Assembly (NCBI GenBank): GCA_013360285.1 | Contig: JABWCM010000004.1 | Span: 1-64,000 of the forward strand | Length of the DNA stretch: 64,000 nucleotides | From: Myxococcales bacterium | Lineage (GTDB): Bacteria > Myxococcota_A > UBA9042 > JABWCM01 | Reading direction: 5' to 3' | In this document: positions 19,832 to 29,792 of the stretch, one piece after another | Layout of the letters: each line of letters starts with the position of its first letter | Numbering within the stretch: position 1 is the stretch's first letter | Notes under the pieces: model-generated | Database searches by the model: none | Seen by the model: only the letters and a program-made list of their open reading frames with translations | Told to the model about the DNA's origin: nothing | Made by a program: the position numbers and the translations under genes

Positions 19832-21217
19832 ATGTCTTTTCGTTGTGCTTTGGTATTGTTTCGCCGGGATCTGCGGCTTGAAGACAACGTTGCGTTGTTG
19901 CGAGCGGTAGAAAAGAGCGCCACGGTGATTCCTGCGTTTGTGTTCGATCCGCGCCAGACCACCCCCCATGCTTATTTTAGCGTGCCGGGGTTTCAATTTA
20001 TGGTGGAGTCCTTGGTGGACTTGGATCGTGAACTGGTGCGGTGGGGTACACGTTTGCGGTTGTTTGTGGGTGAGGCCGATCAAGTGGTGGGGCGGCTCAT
20101 TTCCGAATCAGGAGTTGATGCTGTCTTTGTCAATGAGGACTACACGCCGTTCAGCGTGGTGCGGGACGACACGATTCGTCGTGTTTGTATCAGTCGAGGT
20201 ACTGCTTTTTTGCCCCATTGCGGCCTGGTGCTTCATCGGCCGGGCGCCGTGATGACGCAACAAGGCCAGCCATTTAAGGTATATACTCCCTTTGCAAATG
20301 CAGCACGTAAGTTGGGCGTAGGTCCCTCCGAAAGCTTTCGCGGTGCACGATTTTATTCCAAACCCATCGGGTTTGAGGAGCCCGACGGTTTCTTGGAACG
20401 CGTCTTAACTTACCGGTCGGAGACCCTTGCTCATCGTGGTGGACGGTCCGAGGCGTTGCGTAAGTTGAGTCGTGTTTCTTCGTTGACCGACTACGCTGAA
20501 CAACGAGACCTGTTGGCACTTGATGGAACGTCAAACCTGTCTCCCTACCTTAAGTTTGGATGTTGTTCACCTCGGGAGGTGTTTCAAACCACGATTGCGG
20601 CTCACGGGCCCGAGCACGGCTTGATCCGGGAAATATACTGGCGGGAATTTTTTACACACCTGGCGTGGCATTTTCCCCATGTTTTCCGGGGGGCGTTTCA
20701 TTCCAATCTCGACAGGGTGCAATGGGACGACGATCCCGAAAAATTGCGGCGCTGGCAAACTGGGTGCACCGGGTTTCCGATAGTCGATGCGGCAATGCGG
20801 CAGCTTGTGGAAACGGGGACAATGCACAATCGCGCACGAATGGTGGTGGCGTCGTTTTTGACCAAAGATCTGCATATCCACTGGCAAGAAGGGGAAAAAT
20901 GGTTTGCTCGGCACCTGCTTGATTACGATCCCTGTGTCAACAACGGCAATTGGCAGTGGGCTGCGTCGACCGGTGCAGACGCGCAGCCGTATTTTCGAAT
21001 ATTCAACCCGTGGCTTCAGCAGCAAAAATTTGATCCGGATGCGCAGTATATCCGGCGTTGGCTACCCCAATTACGGCGACTTCCTCCAAAGACTGTCCAC
21101 ACGCTACACCAACGCCGGCCGACCGCCTTGGATTATCCACCACCGATGGTCGATCATGGGCGCGAATCGGCGGATGCGAAAGCACGGTTTGGAGCAGCGA
21201 GTTCCTGGCGTGGTTGA
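19832..21217 (+). CDS. phrB: Deoxyribodipyrimidine photo-lyase / cryptochrome family
   Basis: FRRDLRLEDNVAL; TGFPIVDAAMRQL; RMVVASFLTKDLHIHWQEGEKWF; DPCVNNGNWQWAASTGADAQPYFRIFNP. Confidence 0.95.
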   Translation: MSFRCALVLFRRDLRLEDNVALLRAVEKSATVIPAFVFDPRQTTPHAYFSVPGFQFMVESLVDLDRELVRWGTRLRLFVGEADQVVGRLISESGVDAVFVNEDYTPFSVVRDDTIRRVCISRGTAFLPHCGLVLHRPGAVMTQQGQPFKVYTPFANAARKLGVGPSESFRGARFYSKPIGFEEPDGFLERVLTYRSETLAHRGGRSEALRKLSRVSSLTDYAEQRDLLALDGTSNLSPYLKFGCCSPREVFQTTIAAHGPEHGLIREIYWREFFTHLAWHFPHVFRGAFHSNLDRVQWDDDPEKLRRWQTGCTGFPIVDAAMRQLVETGTMHNRARMVVASFLTKDLHIHWQEGEKWFARHLLDYDPCVNNGNWQWAASTGADAQPYFRIFNPWLQQQKFDPDAQYIRRWLPQLRRLPPKTVHTLHQRRPTALDYPPPMVDHGRESADAKARFGAASSWRG

Positions 21218-21236
21218 GGATGTCCGACAACGTAAT

Positions 21237-21716
21237 TTAAAAACGTGAGTCGTGCGGTACACACACTTTTTGTGTTTCGCCGTGCAAAAGGATCTGCGCA
21301 CACTGAAAGCCATCAGGGCATTGGGTCTTGCAGGGTATTGTGCATACTCCGCCGAATTGTTGGGGAAGGCAAAGGCCTGTAAAACATCCCTCTGCATGTC
21401 TGCACTCGCATGACAGGTCCATACAGGCTCCTGGTGGTGCGGCATCGGCGGCACTGATGTCAGTCACAGCGTCAGGTTTTTCGATCAAACCGTCCGATGT
21501 ATCGTCGTCGCTGTTGTTGCCACCTGGGATACAGAGCACCACCGTGTCTTCCCCTTCAATGCTTTGACACACCGTGTTGGGTGGGCAAACCGAACACCCG
21601 ACCGCCGGACTCACTTGTTTTGCCTCCGATGTGTCCTCGGGCGCCGGGCATCCGCCACCCGGACAAATCAAAAATAGGAGCAAGAAAATCCGCACAGAAG
21701 CTGTCAAATTTTTCAT
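21237..21716 (-). CDS. Small Cys-rich putative lipoprotein
   Basis: MKNLTASVRIFLLLFLICPGGGC lipobox-like. Confidence 0.65.
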   Translation of the reverse strand: MKNLTASVRIFLLLFLICPGGGCPAPEDTSEAKQVSPAVGCSVCPPNTVCQSIEGEDTVVLCIPGGNNSDDDTSDGLIEKPDAVTDISAADAAPPGACMDLSCECRHAEGCFTGLCLPQQFGGVCTIPCKTQCPDGFQCAQILLHGETQKVCVPHDSRF

Positions 21717-22152
21717 TTTGTTGGAGTTATTCCGCCATTTGTGCGTTGTGAGAAGACGTTAACTTAATGTCGTTTGCTGCAATGTTTTGTCGGTTCACTG
21801 AAAGAGCACTGACTTCCGAGCAAGAATCATAGCAAATACAGTGCAGTGCATGTCAATGATTCGATCTGATACTAAGATAAGTTTGGGCGACATCACTCGG
21901 TCGTTATATGTCAACCGCATTTTTTCGTGGATGTGATGTTTGGTTGACCTGTAAGGTTTCGGTGAATATGCTACGCCGCACTTCGGATACGTCGCAGAAA
22001 GACGCACGAAGTGTGTACCTTTGCCCACAACCTCTGAGCGCTGCGGCGCGTCAGCCAAGATATGCAACAGGCTCCACGTGGACGGGCGATCCGGTTTTAG
22101 GAAAAGGACCTGCCGTGGACTACAATGAAATGAGATTCGAATAGGAGGTTCC

Positions 22153-23898
22153 ATGCTTCGTTTCCGCGTTTTCGCTCTGAGCATGGCCGCTCGGAATATG
22201 GCTTTTCTGAGCGTTATATTGATGGCTGCTCTGGCCCTGGTCGGGTGTGACTCCGACGACAACGGAGATGACAAGGACGCTTCGGGTAACGGCACCAACA
22301 CCGACGTCGTCATTGTGAAAGTAGAGTGCAATTCGAATGAGGACTGCTACGCTACCAAGGCTGCTCCTGAGGTATGTTACCGGTACGAATGTGCGGCGAA
22401 CAAGTGCGAAACAGTGCCCGAGATAGCCGACGTACCCTGTGAAACGTCCGCTTCCGTTGGTGTGTGCGAAGTTTCGGCTTGCAACGGTGACGGTGCGTGT
22501 GAAGTGCGGGCGGCGTTTGATGGTCAGGCGTGTGGTCCGTCTTATGACTGTGGTGGCGATTTTTGTCAGGACGGTAAGTGTGTCCCCATGGGTGGGTGCG
22601 ACGATGGCAACGCCTGTACGCAGGACGAATGCACCAATGGTGTATGCGCCCACAACCCGTCCAGTGGTGTCTGCGACGACGGCAACTCGTGTACAGAAGA
22701 CGACACATGCGACGGCGGAGAATGCGTAGGAACGACGGTTTTGGGATGCGAATGTGAAGAGGATGCCGATTGCCCCGACAATGCCGACAAATGTGATGGG
22801 AAAACAGCTTGTATAAACAAAAAGTGCGCAATTGTTGCCGATTCAGTCGTCGACTGTGCCGCGAATGCACCGGTTTGTTCGACCAGTGGCACGTGTAAAC
22901 CCGCCACCGGCAAGTGTACTTACGGGGTTGCATCTGACGGAACAGCTTGCGATTCCGGGGATGCGTGCCCTGAAGACGATGTGTGTGAAGCCGGCCTTTG
23001 CATGAGCGGTGACAACACGGCCTGCGCCGAAAATTGTGCGGACAATGCGGATAATGACGACGATGGGGATGTCGATTGTGATGATTCCGATTGCGAAGGT
23101 GCTCGGGTTTGTAATCCGGTTGCTGAAGATTGCGATGATGGCGCCGACAATGATGGCGACGGGGATTCGGACTGCGACGACTCGGATTGCAAAGACGCGG
23201 AGAATTGTAAGCCGGTTGCTGTAGAAGTGTGTAACGACAAATCGGATAACGATGGTGATGGCAAAACCGACTGCGATGATACCGACTGTGCCGCCGCCGC
23301 AAATTGTGTGCCGGAAACGAATTGCAACGACAAGGTGGACAACGATGAAGATGGGGATGTCGATTGCGATGATACCGACTGTGCGGCTGCAGAAGCGTGT
23401 AAACCCGTAGCGGTCGAAGATTGTGATGACGGTAAAGATAATGATAACGATGGTAAGATAGACTGCTCGGATCTCCAATGTGCAAACGACGCAGCCTGTA
23501 AGAATGGTGCGGCGTGCCCGGCGGCGTCCCAAGCGCTGGAGTGTGGCAAAGAGATCACCCAGGACTTGGCGTTACCGGCCGGTACATCCGACGTGATCAA
23601 TTCATACGGCGTGTGCTCCGACCTGTCCTATACCGGCAACGAGGCAGCCTTTACATTTGCATCCCCCGGGCCTGGATATACCGTCACTATTAATTCGGGA
23701 AATACCGATTTACACGTGTTTGTGATCGGAGCCGAAGGAAGTTGTGATGTGGCGGAGTGTAAAGCAGGTGGAAGTTCGCAAAAAACGTTCGTTACGGGTC
23801 CTGGAGACACGAAAGGCAACGAGTTCTTGGTAATCGTCGACGGCCCGAACGGCAAAACCGGGATGTTTTCGATAACAGCGACCTGTTTCCAGAACTAA
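22153..23898 (+). CDS. Cys-rich lipoprotein with CNDKxDNDGDGxxDCDDxDC repeats and C-terminal PPC-like module
   Basis: ATG preceded by AGGAGG; lipobox ALALVGC; repeats from about residue 290 onward. Confidence 0.85.
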   Translation: MLRFRVFALSMAARNMAFLSVILMAALALVGCDSDDNGDDKDASGNGTNTDVVIVKVECNSNEDCYATKAAPEVCYRYECAANKCETVPEIADVPCETSASVGVCEVSACNGDGACEVRAAFDGQACGPSYDCGGDFCQDGKCVPMGGCDDGNACTQDECTNGVCAHNPSSGVCDDGNSCTEDDTCDGGECVGTTVLGCECEEDADCPDNADKCDGKTACINKKCAIVADSVVDCAANAPVCSTSGTCKPATGKCTYGVASDGTACDSGDACPEDDVCEAGLCMSGDNTACAENCADNADNDDDGDVDCDDSDCEGARVCNPVAEDCDDGADNDGDGDSDCDDSDCKDAENCKPVAVEVCNDKSDNDGDGKTDCDDTDCAAAANCVPETNCNDKVDNDEDGDVDCDDTDCAAAEACKPVAVEDCDDGKDNDNDGKIDCSDLQCANDAACKNGAACPAASQALECGKEITQDLALPAGTSDVINSYGVCSDLSYTGNEAAFTFASPGPGYTVTINSGNTDLHVFVIGAEGSCDVAECKAGGSSQKTFVTGPGDTKGNEFLVIVDGPNGKTGMFSITATCFQN

Positions 23899-24053
23899 GC
23901 TGTGCCCGCCCGCTAGCGCCTCGCATCTTAACTTACTAACTCGCAATCCTTCCAGCTTGAGGCTGCGCGCACCCGCGGATGGCACTCGGCTCCGGCTCTG
24001 GTGAGAAACGGCGGCTACACTCAGTCGTCTTTACGTAAAATTGGGAGACTTCC

Positions 24054-24932
24054 GTGGTTGCACCTGTTGTAGCGGCAACTGTCATTATTTTGCGGCCTGA
24101 TGCGGCGGCTCGTGGTGAGACATTTCGGGTGTTTCTGGTACGGCGGCATCATCGAAGCGGCTTTATGGCCAATGCCTATGTGTTTCCTGGTGGCAAAGTG
24201 GATCCTGCCGACTCGGAGCAACGTTGGGCACCGTTTGTTTTTGGACTGACTGAAAAGAATTCATACGACACATTGTACGGGGCACCAGACCCGGCGGCGA
24301 TATGTGTTGCGGCGTTGCGGGAAACACTGGAGGAAGCCAATGTTTTTCTGGCGACCGACAGCACCGGGGATGACTTACCGGTACACGATGACATGATGTG
24401 GAAACGTGTGCGGATGTTTCGCGAAAACCCGACGCCGGATGGTTTTTTTGAGCTGGTTTCTGAATTTGATTTGAGGCTAAGGTTTGATTGGATGGCAGTG
24501 TGGGATCATTGGGTGACGCCGGTTATCGAGCCGAAACGTTTCGATACTCATTTCTTTGTGGCCGCCTTACCTCACGGTCAAGAGCCGATACACGACGCGC
24601 GGGAAACGACGGACAGCGTTTGGTTGTCGCCGACAGAAGCGCTGGAGCATTACTATACGAATAAGTTGGATCTGGCTCCGCCGACCATCGCCGTGATGGT
24701 TGATTTGCAGCAATATAAAACCGTGGGGGAAGTGTTCGCTCAAGCGCGGCTTCGCGGTCCTTGTTCACCGGTATTGCCGGTGGCCATTTGGCAGAACAAT
24801 GAGCTGGTGTTGGTGTTGCCTGGGGACGTGGATTATCCGGAAAGCCCGGGTACGGAGTACAAACGGGCGGTTCTGCGCGGTGGGCGATTTTATCTTATCC
24901 GCTCTGCTCCTGATATCTCCCCAACGCAATGA
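24054..24932 (+). CDS. NUDIX hydrolase (NUDT19-like)
   Basis: GTG start; AYVFPGGKVDPAD ... AALRETLEEANVFL Nudix-box-like. Confidence 0.8.
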   Translation: MVAPVVAATVIILRPDAAARGETFRVFLVRRHHRSGFMANAYVFPGGKVDPADSEQRWAPFVFGLTEKNSYDTLYGAPDPAAICVAALRETLEEANVFLATDSTGDDLPVHDDMMWKRVRMFRENPTPDGFFELVSEFDLRLRFDWMAVWDHWVTPVIEPKRFDTHFFVAALPHGQEPIHDARETTDSVWLSPTEALEHYYTNKLDLAPPTIAVMVDLQQYKTVGEVFAQARLRGPCSPVLPVAIWQNNELVLVLPGDVDYPESPGTEYKRAVLRGGRFYLIRSAPDISPTQ

Positions 24933-25257
24933 TGTATTTCAACGTGACCTCGCGAGGCAGACCTAGTTTTTTTTCCACTTCTTCGGCGATTTCGGTGACA
25001 GGGCGTTTAGCCTGGCTCATTTCCAGAATAACGGGCGTTGCGTCGATCAATTGTGTTCGCCACGACTCCAGTTCGTTCTCTGTTAAGTTAAGCTCCCGGC
25101 GAATCATACGATGTTTGATCCACATCAAGGTTCCCATAATCAACGCAAGCACACCTAAAACGGCACGCATCGCGTAGAAGTCGAACATAGTCCACACCGC
25201 CATCACGATTGCCACGCCGTACCATAGAATTGCTTGGGCTTTGCTTGACATGCTCAC
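24895..25257 (-). CDS. Small membrane protein, unknown function
   Basis: Two hydrophobic segments then amphipathic region; 3' end overlaps nudix ORF convergently by 38 bp. Confidence 0.6.
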   Translation of the reverse strand: MSMSSKAQAILWYGVAIVMAVWTMFDFYAMRAVLGVLALIMGTLMWIKHRMIRRELNLTENELESWRTQLIDATPVILEMSQAKRPVTEIAEEVEKKLGLPREVTLKYIIALGRYQEQSG

Positions 25258-25354
25258 TCCGTTTTGGTCACCAATCCAAGCTTACCTGGAGGTTGGCTCG
25301 GGTGCAAAACATTCGCATTGAAAACACGAGGCGAGGATGTTGGTGTTTGCGGAG

Positions 25355-26614
25355 TCAGTTGTAGTTTTGTGAGAGCGATTTGTACCGTTGACTTTGATAT
25401 TTGCGTTTGCTGTTGGATTTTTGTGTTGTCCAAAACACGAGTCCACCGGCAAACGAGTCTGCCGAGACCAAATGCCGTGTTAAGGCCACTTGCCCGAGTG
25501 TGCGGGTCGTATTGGTCCAGGGGTTCCACGCTTTCACTCGATTGCCATGGACCAGCACAAACCCGTCTGCATCTCGGCGGACACGCAACGTTTGAAACGC
25601 TCCGGACCGCGCCTTAATCGACCACACACGGCCATCGTGAAACACGACCGCTGTATCGGCATCTGCTGCGACTAAGTTACCATCCGGCGTGTACCAAATC
25701 GAATGTGCACTTTTGACCCATTGAATTCGTTTTCGGGGAGTTTCGCCCCGAACCAGCCATGTATGGGCTTGGGTTGCGTAGGTAAACTCGGAGCCATTTG
25801 GCGCCATTTCGGCGTTCACGACGGGGCCATCGCTAAATTTGCCTAGGGCTGATGGCGGAACGTGGGGTGAGTCGGTGCTCATTTCTAAGATAAGACCCTG
25901 TCCGGTATGGGGTTCTGGTGCGGTAAACATGACAATACGACCGGTATTTGCCGCCGTTGTGATCCGTGTTAGTGGGTGTTCCGGCAGCGCGACATGAGCC
26001 AATGCCGTGCCTTGAAGGTCCACTACGTCGATAACCGATGTTCCATCTGCGGTACGTCGGTCCAACACAGCGATTCCGAAGGCGTTCCACTCAAGCCACA
26101 TCGGGGAATCGTAAGTGGCCAGCTTTTGCGAAAATGGTTTACGAAGCGAAAAAATCCATAGTTCGGAGTTGGCGAGCACTGCCAACCAATTTGAATCTGG
26201 AGAGAATCGAAAATCGCCGAGATTACCGGAAGTGAGGGTTTGCTCATTTCCGGACTCATCCCGCAATCGAAGCAACGTACCTCCGTGGGGCAGCAGGTCG
26301 TTTTCGTCGGGAAGCGGAAGGTGGATTCGCTCTTCCGGCGGAATGACATACACTAGGAACCGAGCATCAGGAGACACTTGGATGGCTCGCTGTGAGTACC
26401 CGGAAGTCGTTGGCAAGATCGGCCCCGATCGCGACACCAGTTGATTTGTTTTTGTGGTGTGAGAAGAAACGACGATTTCGTCGGTATTGGTTTGTATGGG
26501 CGGACCCGCCCAATCAATCCGACCTCAGGCATGCGCGACGCGAGTGGGAAAGGTTAGGGCCAACAGCGGCGTCAGTATCAAGGTGATGAGAATGGTTTGG
26601 TGAATCGTTTTCAT
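25355..26614 (-). CDS. Secreted beta-propeller-like (WD40/PD40-like) protein with in-frame UGA immediately after signal peptide; candidate selenoprotein (or nonsense-mutated gene)
   Basis: MKTIHQTILITLILTPLLALTFPTRVAHA-UGA(26525..26527)-GRIDWAGPPIQTNTDEIVVSS... continues in frame into the listed 360-aa ORF. Confidence 0.6.
26497..26527 (-). promoter_or_regulatory. Candidate bacterial SECIS element
   Basis: UGA then at +13 TGGGCG-GGTC-CGCCCA: perfect 6-bp stem, GGUC loop at +19..+22, the same position as in fdhA. Confidence 0.6.
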
Positions 26615-26663
26615 AAAGCCGTGAGACGCACCGAACCAGACGAAGATCTGCTTTTTTGTATAG

Positions 26664-26828
26664 AGAGGGTCAGCGGAAATAGATAAGTGAACCCTGTTCG
26701 GCTAATTTAGGCTGCCTTGTCCAGTCCCGTCCTTGTGGAATATTCCCGATATTCCTCAGTCCGGTCCCGGCCAATTCAGCGCTAAATTAGCTCGACCAGG
26801 GTCACTCCCTTATTTCCGCTGACCCTCA
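26664..26828. repeat. Family B fold-back element
   Basis: gagggtcagcggaaata...ggaatattcccgatattcc...tatttccgctgaccctc. Confidence 0.9.
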
Positions 26829-26988
26829 GAGAGCCTGTGAAAAAATAGCTGAACGAACTTGGAAGGGTGCTTTTGTCCCCGCTGCCCCCAAAAAACCTGC
26901 GCCATATTCCCGATATGACTCGGTTTTTTTTCGGAAATGGGGGGCAGATTTCCCGTATCCAAGTTCTTCCCCATGTGTTTCATAGAGT
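26827..26988. repeat. Family C fold-back element, fused to preceding B
   Basis: gaaaaaatagctgaacgaacttgg...gccatattcccgatatgactcgg...ccccatgtgtttc; diverged right arm. Confidence 0.85.
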
Positions 26989-27003
26989 CCTCAGAGGTCG
27001 GCT

Positions 27004-28014
27004 TTGAATCTGATTCCTTTGGTATTGTTGCCACGTCGTTATTTTGCAGAAACCCGCGATGGGTGGTCATTGGCCTTGTATCGGTACGAACAACGTCGCC
27101 CGATTCCTTCGCAAAGCCCCGTCATATGCTGCCACGGACTGGGCTCGAATCGATACAACGTGGATGCACCAGGAAAATACAGCCTGGCACGTTATCTGCA
27201 CCAACGCGGTTTTGACACGTGGGTGTTGGAGTTGCGCGGAGCGGGAAACAGCCGGCGCAGGGTGGGAAGATTACATCGAAAGACAGTAACTTACGACTGG
27301 AATTTCGACGACCATGTTCATCATGACGTTCCGGCAACCCTTCGTTTGGTCCGTGCCGAAACCGGCCATGAAGATGTGCATTGGGTGGGCCACAGCATGG
27401 GTGGCATGGTTGGGTACGCTTTTTTGACCGTTGCGGCTCAACATCATCTGCGGAGTCTCACGGCTATCGGTTCGCCAACCTTTTCAGGAATGCGAAGCAA
27501 TTATTTAGATTGGGCGGTTCATTTAAGAGGTCTGCTGAAAATTCTGGATCGCCTGCCTTATCGGACAAGTTTACGCATGCTGTCACCGGTTGTGGTTCTT
27601 TTGCGGAAACAACTGACCGACTTATTTGCAAATCCGGAAAATTTGGACCCGTGGCTCATGCAACAATTGATTTTTCTTGCTCTTTCGGATTTGCCGACTT
27701 CGCTGATGCGTCAGTTTCTCGATTGGTATGTGGCGCATGATTTTCGAGGCTGGTACGGAACCCACAGCTACAAAGAAAATATGCAGAATATTCACGTTCC
27801 GGTGCATATCATCGCCGGTTCGATGGACAAACTCACTCCGCCGCACGATTTGCGGTACGTCTATGACCATCTCGCAAGTTCAGACAAACAATTTACGTTG
27901 TTTGGTAAGGAACGGGGACATACAACGGATTATGGGCATGTCGACCTGGTGCTCGGAAAACGGGCACCGGACGAAGTATTTCCCGAGGTTGCGAATTGGT
28001 TGTTGAACCGATAG
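27004..28014 (+). CDS. Alpha/beta hydrolase
   Basis: ICCHGLGSNRYN; WVGHSMGGMVGYAFL nucleophile elbow; catalytic His in GHTTDYGHVD; TTG start. Confidence 0.85.
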   Translation: MNLIPLVLLPRRYFAETRDGWSLALYRYEQRRPIPSQSPVICCHGLGSNRYNVDAPGKYSLARYLHQRGFDTWVLELRGAGNSRRRVGRLHRKTVTYDWNFDDHVHHDVPATLRLVRAETGHEDVHWVGHSMGGMVGYAFLTVAAQHHLRSLTAIGSPTFSGMRSNYLDWAVHLRGLLKILDRLPYRTSLRMLSPVVVLLRKQLTDLFANPENLDPWLMQQLIFLALSDLPTSLMRQFLDWYVAHDFRGWYGTHSYKENMQNIHVPVHIIAGSMDKLTPPHDLRYVYDHLASSDKQFTLFGKERGHTTDYGHVDLVLGKRAPDEVFPEVANWLLNR

Positions 28015-29781
28015 TTATTGGCAATCGGGTTCCGTGGTGCGGTTGTCGATGTCTAGGGTAGGGTGAAAACAGTAATCGGTCGAAAACCCTGTCTTTTCTG
28101 CCGAATTCCAACTGTTTCCAAGTCCAAATCGTTTCGACAAGAACCATGCGGGGTCCAAAAATGGTGTTCCCTGAGCTAATTTAGTGAACTGTCCGAAGCT
28201 GCTTGGTTTCCATGACCAGGACCAAGGTGGCCGGCCGCCGTCCGTACCGACGTTCAAACCAAAAAAACTCGGGAGTTCTTTCAGGTTTCCCCCGGGTCGG
28301 CCGGCTTCCGGCTCGTAGTTAAAATCGAATCCGGCCGCCCAGACTTTCGTATCTCCGAATTGGTTTCGCCGGGACCACCACTCAATGACACCAGACCGCA
28401 GTTGGTATGTCGCATTTTCTAGTGAATTGGGCCATTTTCCATCTTTCTGAACGACGGTTGGTTCCTCGGATGGAGTGGTCATGGTCAGGTAGGATTGGCC
28501 TATTTTAATGCCGGCGTTCAACTCACATTCCCCGGGACCGCCCAATGCCCAGGAGCACGCCTGATGCAGTGGTGAAGTAACATAAAGAGCAAATCTTCCG
28601 TCGGGAAACAATGTTTCGCTTGGACCTTTGTCGTCTACCAGTGGTTTTCCGTCCAACGGTGAACCGCTGACCACGTAAGCAAACATGTCCTGGATGTCTC
28701 CCCGTCGACCGTACGTAACCGCTGCCACCGGAATGGGCTCAGGGTATTTCTGGACAACGATCATCACCCCGCTGGTGTCATTTGCGATTGGTTTACCGCC
28801 TGCACCTGCCGGATCCCGATACGGGTAAAACAAGGTGTATGTAAACACCCAGTGACTCTTTGTTTCGGCGACATCCCAGTATACGGTCGGCGAAAGAGAT
28901 TTTGCTTTTCCCTGTATCCACGTTGGGTTGTCGGCTGTCTGTTGATTGCCGTCGGCATCGAACGCGACCGGATAATCGTATTGCGGCAAATCGAATGACA
29001 ACGTTTGCCATATTGCCGGAGCGTATAGGGCGGCAAGGGTCACGTAATCGTCCCAGCCGGCCGGTGCCCCGGTAAAAAAGGAGGACTTGAACTCGGTTCC
29101 CAATTGGTTTCCTTCCAGATCCTGGACCACGGGGTCGACGCGCACCGTATATGGGCTCACATGGTGCAGTACGGACGCCTGAGGTGACAGTGTAATGCTG
29201 AGGCCATCCTGTGCTAGAACGGGAGGTCCTCCGATTGGTTTGTTTGCGATGTCCAACAGTTGGACGGTGTTGTTGTCGACGGTTTCTGGGCGTATTGGTT
29301 CGCTGAAGGTAATCACGACAACAAATGGAATCGTTACCTCGGTCTGCCCTTCTCCTGGATCGACCGACACCACTTGGGGCGGTCCGGGTTTACCGGGTGT
29401 GTGGGTGTCTTGTTGCCGCGAAACATCGATCGGGTCCTGTGTGGAGTCATTTGCCGTATCGGAAATTTGTGTGTCTGTCGGTGGTTGACTGTCGGCAACG
29501 TCTTCGATGGGAAGTTGTGTATCGTTTTCGTTGGTCCCCGCATCGGTAGGACCTGTGTCCTCCTCGAAGTCCGGTTCGAGGCTGTCGAGCGATGTTGCGG
29601 CGTCATTTGACGAGTCACCGATGTCGCCTGGTGCGGGTATCTCGCAGAATCCGGCGTTGCATACCTGTCCAACAGGGCATTCGGCGCTGCTGGTACACCC
29701 CGTGTCTTCAGAACAACCGGCTGTGGCAACGGCTATAAGACACAACATAAAAGCAAGGAAGATGTGAATTCTATGTATCAT
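28015..29781 (-). CDS. Lipoprotein with Ig-like (SbsA-type) domain and large extracellular region
   Basis: IAVATAGC lipobox; VVSVDPGEGQTEVTIPFVVVITFSEPIRPETVDN...YTVRVDPVVQDLEGNQLGTEF. Confidence 0.75.
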   Translation of the reverse strand: MIHRIHIFLAFMLCLIAVATAGCSEDTGCTSSAECPVGQVCNAGFCEIPAPGDIGDSSNDAATSLDSLEPDFEEDTGPTDAGTNENDTQLPIEDVADSQPPTDTQISDTANDSTQDPIDVSRQQDTHTPGKPGPPQVVSVDPGEGQTEVTIPFVVVITFSEPIRPETVDNNTVQLLDIANKPIGGPPVLAQDGLSITLSPQASVLHHVSPYTVRVDPVVQDLEGNQLGTEFKSSFFTGAPAGWDDYVTLAALYAPAIWQTLSFDLPQYDYPVAFDADGNQQTADNPTWIQGKAKSLSPTVYWDVAETKSHWVFTYTLFYPYRDPAGAGGKPIANDTSGVMIVVQKYPEPIPVAAVTYGRRGDIQDMFAYVVSGSPLDGKPLVDDKGPSETLFPDGRFALYVTSPLHQACSWALGGPGECELNAGIKIGQSYLTMTTPSEEPTVVQKDGKWPNSLENATYQLRSGVIEWWSRRNQFGDTKVWAAGFDFNYEPEAGRPGGNLKELPSFFGLNVGTDGGRPPWSWSWKPSSFGQFTKLAQGTPFLDPAWFLSKRFGLGNSWNSAEKTGFSTDYCFHPTLDIDNRTTEPDCQ

Positions 29782-29792
29782 TCGGCGCTCCG

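Noticed and set aside
22352-23485. 377-aa His/Arg-rich minus-strand ORF
   Set aside because: Antisense shadow of the Asp/Cys-rich lipoprotein gene; composition is the mirror of GAT/TGC codons.
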